From: Hibiscus mutabilis
Lineage: Eukaryota; Streptophyta; Magnoliopsida; Malvales; Malvaceae
DNA length: 64,000 nucleotides
Direction of reading: 5' to 3'
NCBI GenBank assembly: GCA_019671005.1
Contig: CM033747.1
Span: forward strand, 27,803,188 to 27,867,187
Shown here: positions 43,927 through 55,191 of the stretch, piece after piece
Layout: each line of letters starts with the position of its first letter
Numbering within the stretch: position 1 is the first letter of the stretch
The notes under the pieces: model-generated
Told to the model about the DNA's origin: nothing
The model's database searches: none
The model's input: only the letters and a program-made list of their open reading frames with translations
Translations under genes and position numbers: made by a program

Positions 43927-45984
43927 ATTAATTTTATAAAATATTGTGATCCCTGCGAATATTTTTTGAGATCCCCACAGTGACGGTATAACAATTTCTG
44001 TCCTCATTTTCATTTGAGCTTCAAGGATAAAATTTTCTTATCCCGGTCATGTCTCCATGGATGAAGGTTTCAGTAGTATTCTTCATTTCATCAGTTTAAA
44101 TCTCTATAATTTTCAATTATTTTTCTCCCGATTTTGAGAAAAGTGTCTTTCCCATTGTCTATTTGGCTTCGTCATTTAATGTAAAGACTTTGATTTCATC
44201 TTATGCTTTATATGTCAAGATTTTGATCATTGATAATACATGTATATTTTTTAATTTTAAAATCTCAGGCCTGATACAAAATAGTAGATATTATATCTAT
44301 TAGGTTAAATTTTACTAGCAGTCTCAGTATTATTGTATAAGTTATATATTTAGTTCATAGTCTCTAAATTGATTATTTTAAAGTTCTATAATTTAGATAT
44401 ATTATTCTTTTATTGCTTAATCCCGAATTAAACTTTTAAAATTCAAAAATCACTCAGATTTATCATACACTTATCACCTATCAAGAAAGATACATTAGGA
44501 ACCGAGCCCTAAAAAAAAGCCTAAGAAAGAACCAAACAAAATTGAAAGTGGCAGCCCATCCGACACCCCTTCGATCCATCCCTCACTGTCGCTAGGTTAC
44601 CTTGGTCAGCCAGCGACCTTAATGATTCCTGCAACACTGGGGTAACAATGATGAACTAAACCTTGAAAATAGAAACTGGAGCAGCATAAATCACCACAAA
44701 TGTCTGTACAGAAAGTTTACCGTTCGACACCAACTGAAATGTTATAAAATATGGAACCTATAATATTACACACCAACCTAAAATGTTACACTTTCTAATA
44801 ACATTTTAAGTTGGTAGTCTCACGACAAGTATCAATACTCAGAAACAAGTTTCGATACTTAACCATCAACTTAAAATGTTATCAAAAAATATAATATTTT
44901 AAGTTGGTGGATAACATTTTAAGTTATGTATTTTGTAACATTTTGGTTAGTGCCACATCATAGTCGTATCGTAACCCTACTGCACCCTAAACTCGCCGGC
45001 AGAATACCATTAAACCAAGTGAGTACAAAGTGAAAGGCTCTTCAGTCCATCAACGATGGTTTGAAATAACCCCCCCCCCCCCCCATAGAGTCAGGCTTGC
45101 ATGATTGTGTGAGAAATGATGAGCTTGATGCTTTCATTTTTTAGTTATGGGGGAATTCAATTGAGCCTTCAATACAGCCTGCGGTCTGCTTTCTTACACC
45201 AAAATAACCATGCGGATTTATGATGGTTGGTTTCTTGGCAAAATGAGGGTCAAATTCTGGTTTTAGCCCCTTATATTTTGGTATCCTTTGTGCCTGTTTT
45301 ATGGTTTGTGTTAGGGGTTTAGAATTTGTTGCCACCTCTCCCAATATAGAAAGATAAAGGCAAATAAGTGATCGCACAATAGAAAAGACATTGACATTTA
45401 TTTGGAAAATTCTTTTGGGGAAAAAAATCATGATAGACAAAAAATTTACTAATGTCGGAAAAACATGAATACAAAGGGATTTGTGAGTTATTCAGCTTTG
45501 TCTTCTAACCCTAAATCAAAGTATTTTTTACAGGGATAGATACTTGATTACAAAGGAATACTAATCAAACTAAAATTTCCTACTTTAAAGTAAAGTAGCA
45601 AAGTATAATTGTAGAAATACTTATGTACAAACACTAAGGGTTGAGACATGACAAGTCTCTAATTTTTTATTCAATTTTATTCTTCACCAACTTTGCCCCC
45701 ACCGCAAACTTTTAGGGCTGGAATAAGACATAACCCGGGTCACAACTTCTAAGACCCAGTAATATTATCTCCAAAATCTGAACATGGCTTCTCTCTCTAG
45801 GAAGTACCTTATTATTGTACTCATTTGACATAATTTGGTCCTACTATTTTTATATTGTTATTAGTAGTTTTAAATCGATAAAACCCGGTAAAGATAGTTT
45901 CAAAGTGATGACATGGATTCCGTGAATTTGTTGACATTATAAACATTATTTTTTTTGTTAAATTACATATCTATTTTTTGGTTT
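43927..45984. other. AT-rich intergenic DNA with inverted repeats and a C-run
   Basis: No gene supported. Bases 44799-44882 can fold: ATAACATTTTAAGTTGGT on the left and ATCAACTTAAAATGTTAT on the right; further copies of the same arm lie near 44785 and 44905-44935. A run of 15 C is at 45070-45084. The minus-strand open stretch 45141-45440 has no recognisable domain. Confidence 0.5.
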
Positions 45985-46061
45985 ATGTTCGAGATTTATG
46001 GATTCGAACCCGAGTTCTCTCCTTGAAAGAATAATGTGTCTTGTCATTGCACCAACCTTTG
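45985..46061 (-). mobile_element. tRNA-derived SINE-like fragment
   Basis: On the minus strand an A-box-like TTGGTGCAATGACAAG (about 46056-46041) is followed about 35 bp later by GGTTCGAATCC (46010-46000), an exact RNA polymerase III B box. The sequence after the B box cannot form a tRNA acceptor stem with the start, so a SINE head is more likely than a tRNA gene. Confidence 0.5.
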
Positions 46062-46944
46062 AATGTTATTATTAACAAGGGTAGCTAATGTGTTATATTT
46101 CAGACCTATTGATAACATTGTAAAGTAAAACTAGAGCATAAGATTTAAATCACAAGTATTAAAATAGTGCAGGGACTAAAATTATACTTAAACCAAACAA
46201 CTGAAAATTGGTTATGATTTATGAATGATGATGATGCATGGTTAGCCGATTCTGCTACTGCTACCAAATAATTTCTGAGTCAAAAGGCCCATTAATTTCC
46301 TATTGGCTGCTATGTCCAAACAATAAATTTGTTGCCCCAAAAGTGTCCCCAGCCCATTAACTATTCACATCATGAAACTTGAGAGAGGCCAACTACCAAG
46401 ATATTATGCCACAAGTACTAAAAATTTAACTCCCAGATTTTACGTACAAGTTCGAAGTTTTTTATTGTCTTTCGTAAATCGTCTTTAAAATTTAAATTTA
46501 AATTCTCTTTTTAAAAGTACAATAAACCTTATTATTCTACCCAATACTTTCTAGTACGATCAAAGTTTTCATTACATTATAATTTTTAGTTGTACAAAAA
46601 ATTTTAAAATATAAATTAGGGTAAATTGGAAAAATGAACCAGGGTTTTAGTTGTGCATTTATTATCATCAAACGAATAAAAAATTAAAGACAAAATAAAA
46701 GGTAGCCAGAACTTTTCCACTCTAGGATGTTGGTTTTGCGGGTGAAAATGGGATTTTATTTTATAGCTCTACTTTAGAGTGATTCAAAATTTCAAAAAAT
46801 ATGGAAAGAAAGTTTTCATTATTTTGTCTATAATTTTGAGGTATCTTTTTTGTGTTTTTGTTACACTTATTTATGATATATTAATTGATTAAATCAGATC
46901 AGATATTGTAAAGACTTATTATAAAAGCGATTCTTCTAATCTAG

Positions 46945-47027
46945 TTTGCTCTATCTACAATGTCAGAATTCGAACTCTTAACCCTACTTAAATGACTTAA
47001 TGTCTCACCTCGTTAGACCAACTATTA
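46945..47027 (-). mobile_element. SINE-like fragment, minus copy
   Basis: Minus strand GTTGGTCTAACGAGGTGAGA then GAGTTCGAATTC (A-box and B-box-like). It is homologous over about 100 bp to 47661-47757 in opposite orientation. Confidence 0.4.
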
Positions 47028-47128
47028 ATTGATTCAGAGTTTAAGATTTGAATATTATCGACTGATAACTCGATAACAACATAAGATTTTTACCACTACA
47101 TTAATGATTAATTGAATTAATTTTAAAA

Positions 47129-47447
47129 GGGTAATTATATCATGCACTGCTGGTAGAAGCAAAAGGTTTATACAAGTCCCTTAGTTTTAGGGTTTAAATA
47201 TCTAGTTTAGAGTTTATATGATTAGAATGCAGGGATTGTGGTTAGAATTTAGTGTTTATAGGTTAAAACCTAATCCCTACCATATTACTCTATGACCTAA
47301 ACTCTAACCTCTAAACACTAAATTCTAATCACAATCCCTAAATTCTAAACTCGTAAACATTGAACCCTAAATTAAATTACTAAACCCTAAAATTAAGACG
47401 CTTGTAAAAAAAATTATTTTCACCGCCCGTGCATTAAATATTTTTTA
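47129..47447. mobile_element. Foldback MITE of about 319 bp
   Basis: Almost the whole element is one imperfect inverted repeat. Left-arm TACAAGTCCCTTAGTTTTAG pairs with right-arm CTAAAATTAAGACGCTTGTA, and GGGATTGTGGTTAGAATTTA pairs with TAAATTCTAATCACAATCCC. The outer parts (ATGCACTGCTGG and CCGCCCGTGCAT) also pair. It is flanked by TTTTAAAA at 47121-47128 and 47448-47455, a possible 8 bp target duplication. Internal TTTAGGG/CCCTAAA units look telomere-like but are part of the stem. Confidence 0.7.
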
Positions 47448-47660
47448 TTTTAAAATACTTAAATTTAGTGTTCAAGAGTTTAATTCTTTAAAACCTAAAC
47501 TATGGAGTAATAAAGAGATTGTAATATTTTTTTATTATGTCTCTTCAATAAATGCTATTAACTAACATGTCACATTTATTTCTAAATTCTACCCTCAAAC
47601 ATAGTACCACAATAATTCACTCAAAAATAATTTACATTACAAAATAATAGACCACCGATT

Positions 47661-47757
47661 ATTAATTGATTTAGTAAGATAAGACATTAAGTTCCTTAAA
47701 TAAGGTTAGGGGTTTGAATCTTAATATTGTGAATGACCAAACTAGGTTGAGAAAATC
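47661..47757 (+). mobile_element. SINE-like fragment, plus copy
   Basis: TTAGTAAGATAAGACATTAA (A-box region) and GGGGTTTGAATCTT (weak B box) match the reverse complement of 46945-47027, including flanking ATTAATTGAT. Confidence 0.4.
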
Positions 47758-48016
47758 ACTTTTATAATTAACCCCTACAATATACCATCCAAATTATTCA
47801 ATCAATAAATCAGATACAAATAGATAGATAAATATAAAGAGATCTATAAATTATATTTATGTTTACCACATTTATTTCTAAATTCTACCCAAACAAGGTA
47901 CCAAAATGATACCCAATAAGCAATAAAAATGGCCAATAGACCATCCAAATTGTCGACAAAAAAAGTTTTCCAAATATTAGAAACCAAATGCTCATAAATT
48001 TCATAACAAAGGAATG

Positions 48017-50184
48017 TAGGGATGTGAACCAACTCAACGTTCAGCGAACCGTTTGACGGGAAGTTCGTTTATTTATTAAACGAACGAACATTAACAAGAT
48101 TTTCTATTCGTTTAGTTAAATGAACGAACATGAACAAATGACTTGTTCGTTCGTTTACGTTTCTGAACGTTCGATAATCCGTTCGTTTATGTTCGTTTAA
48201 ATTTATTCACAAATGTCCATTTATATTTATTATTTTTCATAACAAAAGTATTCTATTTAAAAAATTTAAAAAACATATATTAAAAATATGAAATAAAAAG
48301 AAAAAAATCAAACAGTACTCAATGCATGAGACTTCAGACTTCTTAAGAAATAAATTAAAATACTCAATGTTCTTTTATTATTTTAACGAACGAACACGAA
48401 TAAAAAATCATGTTCATACTTAGTAGTGGAGATTAGATTTAGTTACAAGCTTATGATAATGCTTTGATTAGTTAGGCTTGAGCAATTCTTTTTACCCGAA
48501 ACACTTGAGCGGAATGAGTGAACCAATGTCAGGTACTAAGTCTTGCTTCTTTGAGATTAATGAATAATTGGAATGTCATGCTTTGATATTACTTGCTTTT
48601 AATTGTGCCTTTAGCTTGATTGCTCTTGAGTTTTATCAATTGCTATGATTTTGATTTGCTTAGAAGTCTTGGGAATTTTGTGAAATTGAGATGGCAACTT
48701 GAAATTCTTGATGCATCAATTGAGAAATGCTTGAGGACAAGCATTGAATAAGTGAGGGGAAATTTGATGAGTAGTTTAAATGATCACTTTTTCATCTTTA
48801 ATTATGCCTCTAAAGATTCGAATATGATACTGATCTGGGCTTTATTATGTGTTTTTTGTGCAGACCTTTAATTCTGGAAAACACACTGAAAAGAGACAAA
48901 ATTTCTGTAAATTTTATCTGGAGTCAAGGCTGGGCTAGTAGGCATGAAAAATCTGACTGGACGCCACGTCAGCGCTTCTAGAAGATGACGTCAGCAACGT
49001 TGGATAACTTATCAGCCGCATTTCGATAGCTTATCAGACGGATTTAAAATTTAAACTTGGGATTATCTTTTGTTTAGGATTAAAATTTGAATTTTATTTT
49101 GAGATTTATCTTTTATCTTTTAGGGTTATTTTTAGGGTTTTAAGATACTATAAATACCCCTATGGGGTAAGCTATCAATCATCTCTTGTTCTTGGCTTGT
49201 TTACGTTTTTAAAGCTTTATAAATCTCCTTTCTCTTACGTTATTCTTTTAAGTTCTTTTTCTTTATTTTAACGCTCAGTATGATTTCTTCCATAGTCATG
49301 CTTAGCTAAATTTACCATTAGCCAATAGCTAAGCGAAACTCAATTCATTTCGTGAGAATTTCAAGAGTTCTTCATACCTTCAAACTTCTTTCTTGATTTT
49401 CGGCATTACTGGATTGGCAATCGGCTTTTCCTTTAAACATCTCAACTTCTTCATTCCAAAAGCGCGCATTGGTTTGATCGACATTTTGATCTACCGTTGG
49501 GGACAAGAGTGGGCTTATAGCAAATTCAACTCTCTAAGAACAAACTTAGCAGCGGTATGCTGAGAGAAATCAAGATCGGATACGATTCTCGTTGAGACAA
49601 AATTATCCGAGCACGGTCTTTTCCAGCACAGAATACAACATTGGCATTAGCATCGATTGCCGTCGTTAATCCAAAAAAGTGCTGAATTCTAAGGATTGAC
49701 CTTGAAAAATTAGTTCACCATAGAGAAGAGCAAGTTACAAGGGTTGGGCCTTGTTGGCTGTAACCGGCAAGAACTCGAAGTAAAATCTATTTCGGTGATC
49801 GAAACGAGTTGAGGCGACACAAAGCTGAAGGCTATATATTATCATAATTACTTTCAACCATTTACTTTCCTTTATTTATCATTTTCGTTTGCTTAGATTT
49901 ATTCAACTCATTTCGCTAAACCCCTTTTTTTACTTACAGGTTTCTTAGTTAAAGATCGATTCAGACCAATATTGGAAACTCCTTAGTCCCTGCGGATCGA
50001 CCCTTCTTCTCTATACTACTTTTTTATTTATTTATTCTGAGATTAAGGAATATTTTATTTGACAAATACGACGCTTGTCAATGTTCATTTAGTTGTTCGT
50101 GTCTGTTCATTTGTTCAGTTAAAATTAAACGAACGTATATGAACATACCCTCGTTATTGTTCACTCGATTTGGTTACAATACTA
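48017..50184. mobile_element. hAT-like MITE of about 0.5 kb, split by a later insertion
   Basis: Both outer ends have the same 8 bp AAGGAATG (48009-48016 and 50185-50192), the target-duplication length of hAT elements. The ends TAGGGATGTGAACCAA and, inverted, TAGTATTGTAACCAAA form a degenerate TIR beginning TAG. The interior is rich in GTTCGTTTA/TAAACGAAC, in opposite orientation in the two arms. About 1.66 kb of foreign sequence (48418-50080) splits it. No ORF. Confidence 0.7.
48418..50080 (+). mobile_element. 3'-terminal fragment of a gypsy element (3' UTR plus LTR)
   Basis: An LTR-like sequence starts TGATGAGTAGTTTAAATG (about 48768) after GAGGGGAAATT and ends GACGCTTGTCA (50080). The preceding GCTTGAGGACAAGCATTG (about 48730) is the usual sequence before the polypurine tract of Athila/TAT-type elements. 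A TATA-like ACTATAAATACC is at about 49148-49159. No left LTR, primer site or coding region is present. The whole segment is flanked by ATGTTCAT (48410-48417 and 50081-50088). It is a truncated copy. Confidence 0.55.
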
Positions 50185-50192
50185 AAGGAATG

Positions 50193-51011
50193 TACCTCGA
50201 AAAAAAATTGGGATTATGGGGCTTTTGTTTTTTTTTTTTCTTTTGTCGTTGTAAATTAAGTTCAATTTGCATAAGCAATTGACATGTATTTTTTTTAACA
50301 TACTGTGTTATTTATATATCTTTTTCTATTTCTTGCGAGCAACGCTGCTCAAATTTAAGTAACTGAGAGAGAATAAATCACTTTTATGTTACTGTGATTG
50401 CTCTTTAAATTTAAATAATTTTAAATATAAAAGTGAGTATAATTCGGGAATTAAAATATTTATAAGAAAAAGACAAGTAGAAATGGAAGAATATGAGTGA
50501 GTATGAAATAAAGAGAAACAAATAAAAATGAAAGTACAAAATCTAATGTCATTGTCGTATTGGAACAACTCAAGTGTTCAATTAAAACAAATGAGGATAG
50601 ATTATAAGGGAGTTCTATTTTATGTATCATCTTGCTAAAAATATAATAATATATTTAGTTTTAATGATTTTTAATGTATTTATCGTATTTATTAATGATA
50701 CGTCTTAACATGGTTTTATTCACAACTTATAAACTTATACACAATCAATGTATCAAATTATATGAGTCTAAATATTAAAAGATGGACGAAAAAACAATTA
50801 AAATGTATGAAAAACTTGATGATTCCAACTTTGATTATTAAATAGATTAAGGCAAAATTGTAGATAATTAAGATTAAGCGCATTTGAGTTAATAGTTTTT
50901 GAGAGGTGTCAACCAAACAGGGACAAACATACATAGTAGGTGGGAGGGGCAATTACTCCAAAATTTGATGGTTTATTTGCATTTTAGATCATTAATAGTT
51001 TTGACACCATT
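50193..51011. other. AT-rich intergenic DNA
   Basis: No gene or element recognised. Contains T-runs near 50228-50242 and no supported ORF; the minus open stretch 50758-50952 is composition-driven. Confidence 0.5.
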
Positions 51012-51230
51012 GTAATTAAGCTCTTGTCTCTCTCGAAGTTTTTTGGTTTATTATTTTTAAGAACCTTTCACTTAAAATTAATATAATTAAGTCTTGACCC
51101 CTCATTTTTTCTGATTTAATTATTTTTTAAGACATTTCAATTTTAAAATTAGTTAGATTAAATCTTAACCCCTTAATTTTTATGGTTTAATTACTTTTGA
51201 AGGCATTATTCATCTCAAAATCAATCAACT
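51012..51230 (+). repeat. About three degenerate tandem repeats of roughly 75-80 bp
   Basis: Units each contain TAATTAAG(C/T)CTTG or TTAAATCTTAACCCC, then TTTAATTATTTTTTAAG or TTTAATTACTTTTGAAGG, then CATTTCAATTTTAAAAT-like segments. Identity is low and read by eye. Confidence 0.45.
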
Positions 51231-51284
51231 TGCCCCCTCAATCCCAAACTTTGTATCCTAATAAACACCAACAATCAAGCACTT

Positions 51285-51457
51285 ACAAGATGGAACCCTC
51301 CCCCAGTTGGTAAGGTAAAATTTAATGTTGATGGTGCATATATAGAAGGTTTTGCAGGGTGTGGTGGAGTTCTTAGGAATGCAGAAGCAAATGTGATCGC
51401 CATGTTTTCAGGCCCTGTTATTGGTGTGGTGGAGTTCTTAGGAATACAGAATGAATT
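51285..51457 (+). pseudogene. LINE RNase H fragment
   Basis: The plus strand encodes PPPVGKVKFNVDGAYIEGFA then GCGGVLRNAEANVIAMFSGP, the start of the RVT_3 RNase H domain of plant LINEs or related orphan RNase H genes, with the first Asp in NVDG. A 20 bp piece, GTGGTGGAGTTCTTAGGAAT (51361-51380), is repeated at 51426-51445. The domain is cut by the copia LTR at 51458. It is a different LINE copy from the one at 430-42187 (opposite strand). Confidence 0.7.
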
Positions 51458-51657
51458 TGTTAGGTTTTAGTTAGAATAGTTTATATCCTCCTAGCTGACT
51501 TTTCTTTAATCCTTTCTTTATTAATATATATTAAATTAATCAGTTAATAAAAACTACTTTACTGTTTTACATCGTTCCCAATTTCTTAAGCTTTTCTATT
51601 CTTAAAACTAAGAATACGATTTGTGTACCCAATTCCATACGAATTAAGGATTTAACA
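51458..51657 (+). repeat. Copia 5' LTR
   Basis: About 200 bp, TGTTAGGTTTTAGTTAGAAT to GGATTTAACA, matching 55742-55953 with indels (the 3' copy has an extra ATTAAACACTTCGC segment). Confidence 0.85.
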
Positions 51658-51670
51658 TGGTATCAGATGA
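51658..51670 (+). other. Copia primer-binding site
   Basis: TGGTATCAGATGA directly after the 5' LTR matches the initiator tRNA-Met complement for the first ten bases. Confidence 0.85.
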
Positions 51671-51780
51671 TTCTTCGATTCTTATTCTGAATCGCTTCGA
51701 TTTTTCAAGAACGATGATCCCTCTAATGAATACTATATTCATCCGAATGAGAACCCGGCGTTGGTTCTGTTTCATCCCTG

Positions 51781-52330
51781 TTGAACAACGGCAATTATCA
51801 TAGCTGGGAACGTTCTATATGTCTCTCATTTCCAAGAACAAGTTTTAGTTCGTGGACGGTTCGATTAAGGAACGATCCTCGTTTTTCGGCGTGGGTCAAA
51901 TGTAACAATCTTATTTTGTCCTGGTTGCAACGCATTTTGAATCAAGAGATTGGGCAGAGTGTGATCTGGATTGATAGGACTTATGAACTCTGGACGGATT
52001 TGTTCGACAGATTTAATCAGGGAGATTTGGTTCGTGTTTTGGATTTGCTTCAAGAATTTCATTCTTTACAGCAAGATGATCTCTCCATCACAGCTTATCA
52101 CACTAAATTGAAAGTTTTGTGGGATGAAATTTGTAATCTCGGGCCCTTAGTTGCATGTGATTGTTCTGCTTCGAAGTATAGGAAACAAGATTTTCTTTGC
52201 TTCGTTTCCTTAGAGGCCTCAATAAAAAAATTTCAGTTCCTAAATCTCAAATCCTTATGACAAAACTCTTGTCTTCTATTAATGAGGTCTTTGCCATTGT
52301 AATCCAGCATGAACGTTCTGTTAGTCCTAT
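51781..52330 (+). pseudogene. Copia gag
   Basis: The frame from 51781 reads NNGNYHSWERSI, then ILSWLQRILNQEIGQSVIWI, YELWTDLFDRFNQGDLVRVL and LQEFHSLQQDDLSITAYHTK, the capsid core of copia gag (UBN2-type). It ends at a stop at 52258; a following piece (MTKLLSSINEVFAIVIQHER) is in another frame. No zinc knuckle is visible downstream, so that part is lost or degraded. The start codon lies upstream in a different frame or was lost. Confidence 0.8.
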
Positions 52331-52858
52331 TGTTAGTGATTCCAACATTTGTTGGCAAATAGGTATAGTCTAAAAAATGTTGATCAGCATGTATCTTATA
52401 GGCTAGAGAATAAGCCTGTTACTAATAAGAGGTTTTATAGTAACAATGGATCAGTATGAAAGTTTAAGTCCTACTATGTTGATCAGCATGTATCTTATAA
52501 TGGTGAAACTTCTTTGCCTGAAGATTCTGTTGTGAGGAAAAGTTCGAGTCCTACTATGTTTACTCCAGATCAGTATGAAAGTTTGTTGAGTTTACTGCAA
52601 GAAAGAAATTTTGTGGGTTCTGCTAAGACTTCTGCTCAAGATTGCAAAGTCAATTTTTTTCTTCTGTTTTTGATGCTCCAGCTGAGGAATCAGGTATGGT
52701 TCTTGCTTGCCCCAATTCAAATAGATCGGTTGTTCCTTGGATATTAGATTAGGGGCTACTGACCATATAATCAATCCATTACATTTTTTTGTTTCTTGTT
52801 ATCTTGTTCATAAGAGGTTTCTTTTAATAGCAATATTAATTCTGTTTCTACTACTGCT

Positions 52859-53720
52859 ATGTGTATTTCTTCTATTTTGAATCTTTGGCATGCTAGGATA
52901 GGCCATCCTTCTCAACAAAGGATGAGATCTTTTTCACAATTAAATAAAAACATTCCTTTTGATTTTGTTGCAAATTGTGATATCTGTCATTTAGCTAAAC
53001 AAAAAAATTGCCTTTTCCAGTTAGTAATTCTATTTCAGCTTTTCTCTTTGATATTATTCATATGGATGTATGGGGTCTTTTTTTAATTAAGAGTATATAT
53101 GGTCATTCATATTTCTTGACTATAGTAGATGATAAGAATACGTATGTTTGGGTCTATCCTATGAAATTCAAGTATGAAGTAAGAGATTCAATCCCTCAGT
53201 TCTATAGTTTAATTGAAACTCAGTTTTCTACAAGAATTAAATGTGTTAGAACTGACAATGCCAAGGAATTTGACATGTTAGATTTTTTAAAAACAAAAGG
53301 AATTATACACCAGGATTCCTGCATTCACACACCACAGTAAAATAGTGTTGTTGAAAGGAAACACCGGTATTTACTTGATGTTGCAAGAACTTTAAGGTTT
53401 TAAGCCCATTTGCCTTTGAAATTTTGGATGGATTGCATTTTGCATTCTGCCTATTTGATTAATCTTATCCCTACGCCTGTTTTATGTGACAAAACTCCTT
53501 TTGAAGTTTTATTTCAAGACAAACCGAAGCTTACACATCTTAAGATTTTTGGTTGTCTAGCATATGCATCAGTTTTGCCTAAGCCTCAAACTAAAATGGA
53601 TTCTAGGGCTAAAATGTGTATTTTTCTTGGATATCCAAGAAATATTAAAGGCTATGGACTTTTTAACATTGAGAATCAGAATATATTTATTTCTAGGGAT
53701 GTTGCTTTTTAGAATCTTAT
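52859..53720 (+). pseudogene. Copia integrase
   Basis: The pre-integrase zinc finger reads LWHARIGHPSQQRM ... CDICHLAKQ (about 52884-53005), a complete HHCC set. The core has HMDVWG (about 53060, first Asp), CVRTDNAKEF (about 53240-53268, second Asp) and VVERKHRYLLDVAR (about 53347-53390, catalytic Glu), then PLKFWMDCILHSAYLINLIP, LKIFGCLAYA and MCIFLGYP. A frameshift near 53010 and stops at 53338 and 53401 interrupt it. Confidence 0.85.
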
Positions 53721-54077
53721 TTTCCTTTTCAGCAATCTGATTATTCAAATAATTATGTTATACCTAGTTCTGATGGCAGTAATTTTCTAGATGAGTTTGT
53801 TCTTTATCATGATATAAATCCAGATAAAGATATTGTTCATAGTTTATCTGAGCAACATGATAAAGCTATTTCTGAAAATGATCGAAATTTAACCAGTGAT
53901 GTTCCTTTAGATATTAGTTTAGTAAGAGATGCAGGGCAACATAAGTGCACTTCTCAGCATCCTTTTTCAGTTTCTGGTCATCCACTTCAGTTACAACAGC
54001 AAGATGTTGTTACTTCAAGGGCTCGATCCTCCAGACAAACTCAACTGCCACAAAGGTTCAAGGATTTTCAAGTAAAA

Positions 54078-55191
54078 TTGCCAAAAGCAAGGAGCTTGTC
54101 TTACACTATTACCCATGTGTTGTCCTATGATAATCTTTCTTTTACTTATCAAAATTATGTTCATGCGGCTTCTATTTTAACTGAGCCTAAAACTTATAAG
54201 CAAGCCATTCTTCATGATAGTTGGAAACAAGCCATGAATGAAGAAATAGCAGCTTTAGAGAACAATAATACTTGGGAATTAGTCCCTCTTTCACCTGGTA
54301 AACAAATTATAGGTTGTAAATGGGTATATAAGACTAAATTAAAATTTGATGGGACGCTAGAGAGGCATAAGGCTAGACTTGTTGCTAAAGGCTACACTCA
54401 ACAACAAGGGGTAGATTTTTTAAATACTTTTAGTCTTGTTGCTAAAATCACTACCATTAGATCTATATTAACTATAGCTGCTGCAAAAGGCTGGAAATTG
54501 CAGCAATTAGACATTAATAATGCTTTTTTGCATGGATTTTTGCATGAAGAGGTATAATATGGAACCACCTCCTAATTTCTCTGCTTCTACTGGATTAGTT
54601 TGGAAATTAAATAAAAGTCTTTATGGTTTGAAACAAGCTAGCAGAAAATGAAATAAGAGATTGACATTTGCTTTGCTTGAGCAGGGTTTTAAACAAGCCT
54701 CTTCTGATAATTCCTTGATTGTTAAAGGTTCCGACAATAGTTTTATTGCCTTAGCTGTTTATGTAGATGACATTATTCTTATCAGGCCTACTATGACTAC
54801 AATTAATACTATCAAAAAGTATTTACATGATACTTTCAGAATTAAGGATTTAGGGGATTTGGAATTTTTTCTTGGTCTTGAAGTAGTTCGTTCTAGTAAA
54901 AACATAAATTTGTGTTCGAGAAAATATACCCTTGAATTATTAGAAGATACTGGTTTTACAGATTTTAAGCATGTGCCTACTCCTATTCTTGCTAAGACTA
55001 AATTTTCGAAAATTGATGGTGAACTTCTTTCTAATATTACTTCTTATAGGAGATTAATAGGCAAATTGTTGTATCTCACTAATACAAGGCATGATATTTC
55101 TCATGTTGTTCAACAACTTTCTCAATTTCTAGCTGCCCCTACTGATGTTCATTTGATTGCTGCACATAGGGTCCTTCGTTATCTTAAATGA
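54078..55191 (+). pseudogene. Copia reverse transcriptase
   Basis: Starts with EPKTYKQAILHDSWKQAMNE and EEIAALENNNTWELVPLSPG, then IIGCKWVYKTKLKFDGTLER, HKARLVAKGYTQQQGVDFLN and LQQLDINNAFLHG (one catalytic Asp). A stop at 54555 and a frameshift to 54660 follow. The second part has LAVYVDDIILI (about 54751-54783) with the intact catalytic pair, DLGDLEFFLGLEV and YRRLIGKLLYLTNTRHDISH. Confidence 0.9.

Noticed and set aside
45070..45084. Run of 15 C as a structural signal
   Set aside because: A single homopolymer without context; it could be an assembly or sequencing artefact.
45141..45440. 99-residue open stretch on the minus strand as a host gene
   Set aside because: No recognisable domain, no supporting structure, and AT-rich transposon-filled surroundings; left as unsupported.
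45985..46061. A functional tRNA gene
   Set aside because: A and B boxes are present, but no acceptor stem or anticodon arm can be formed; a SINE head explains it better.
47150..47400. Interstitial telomere repeats (TTTAGGG/CCCTAAA)
   Set aside because: Only isolated units occur and they fall in the stem of the foldback MITE rather than in a tandem array.
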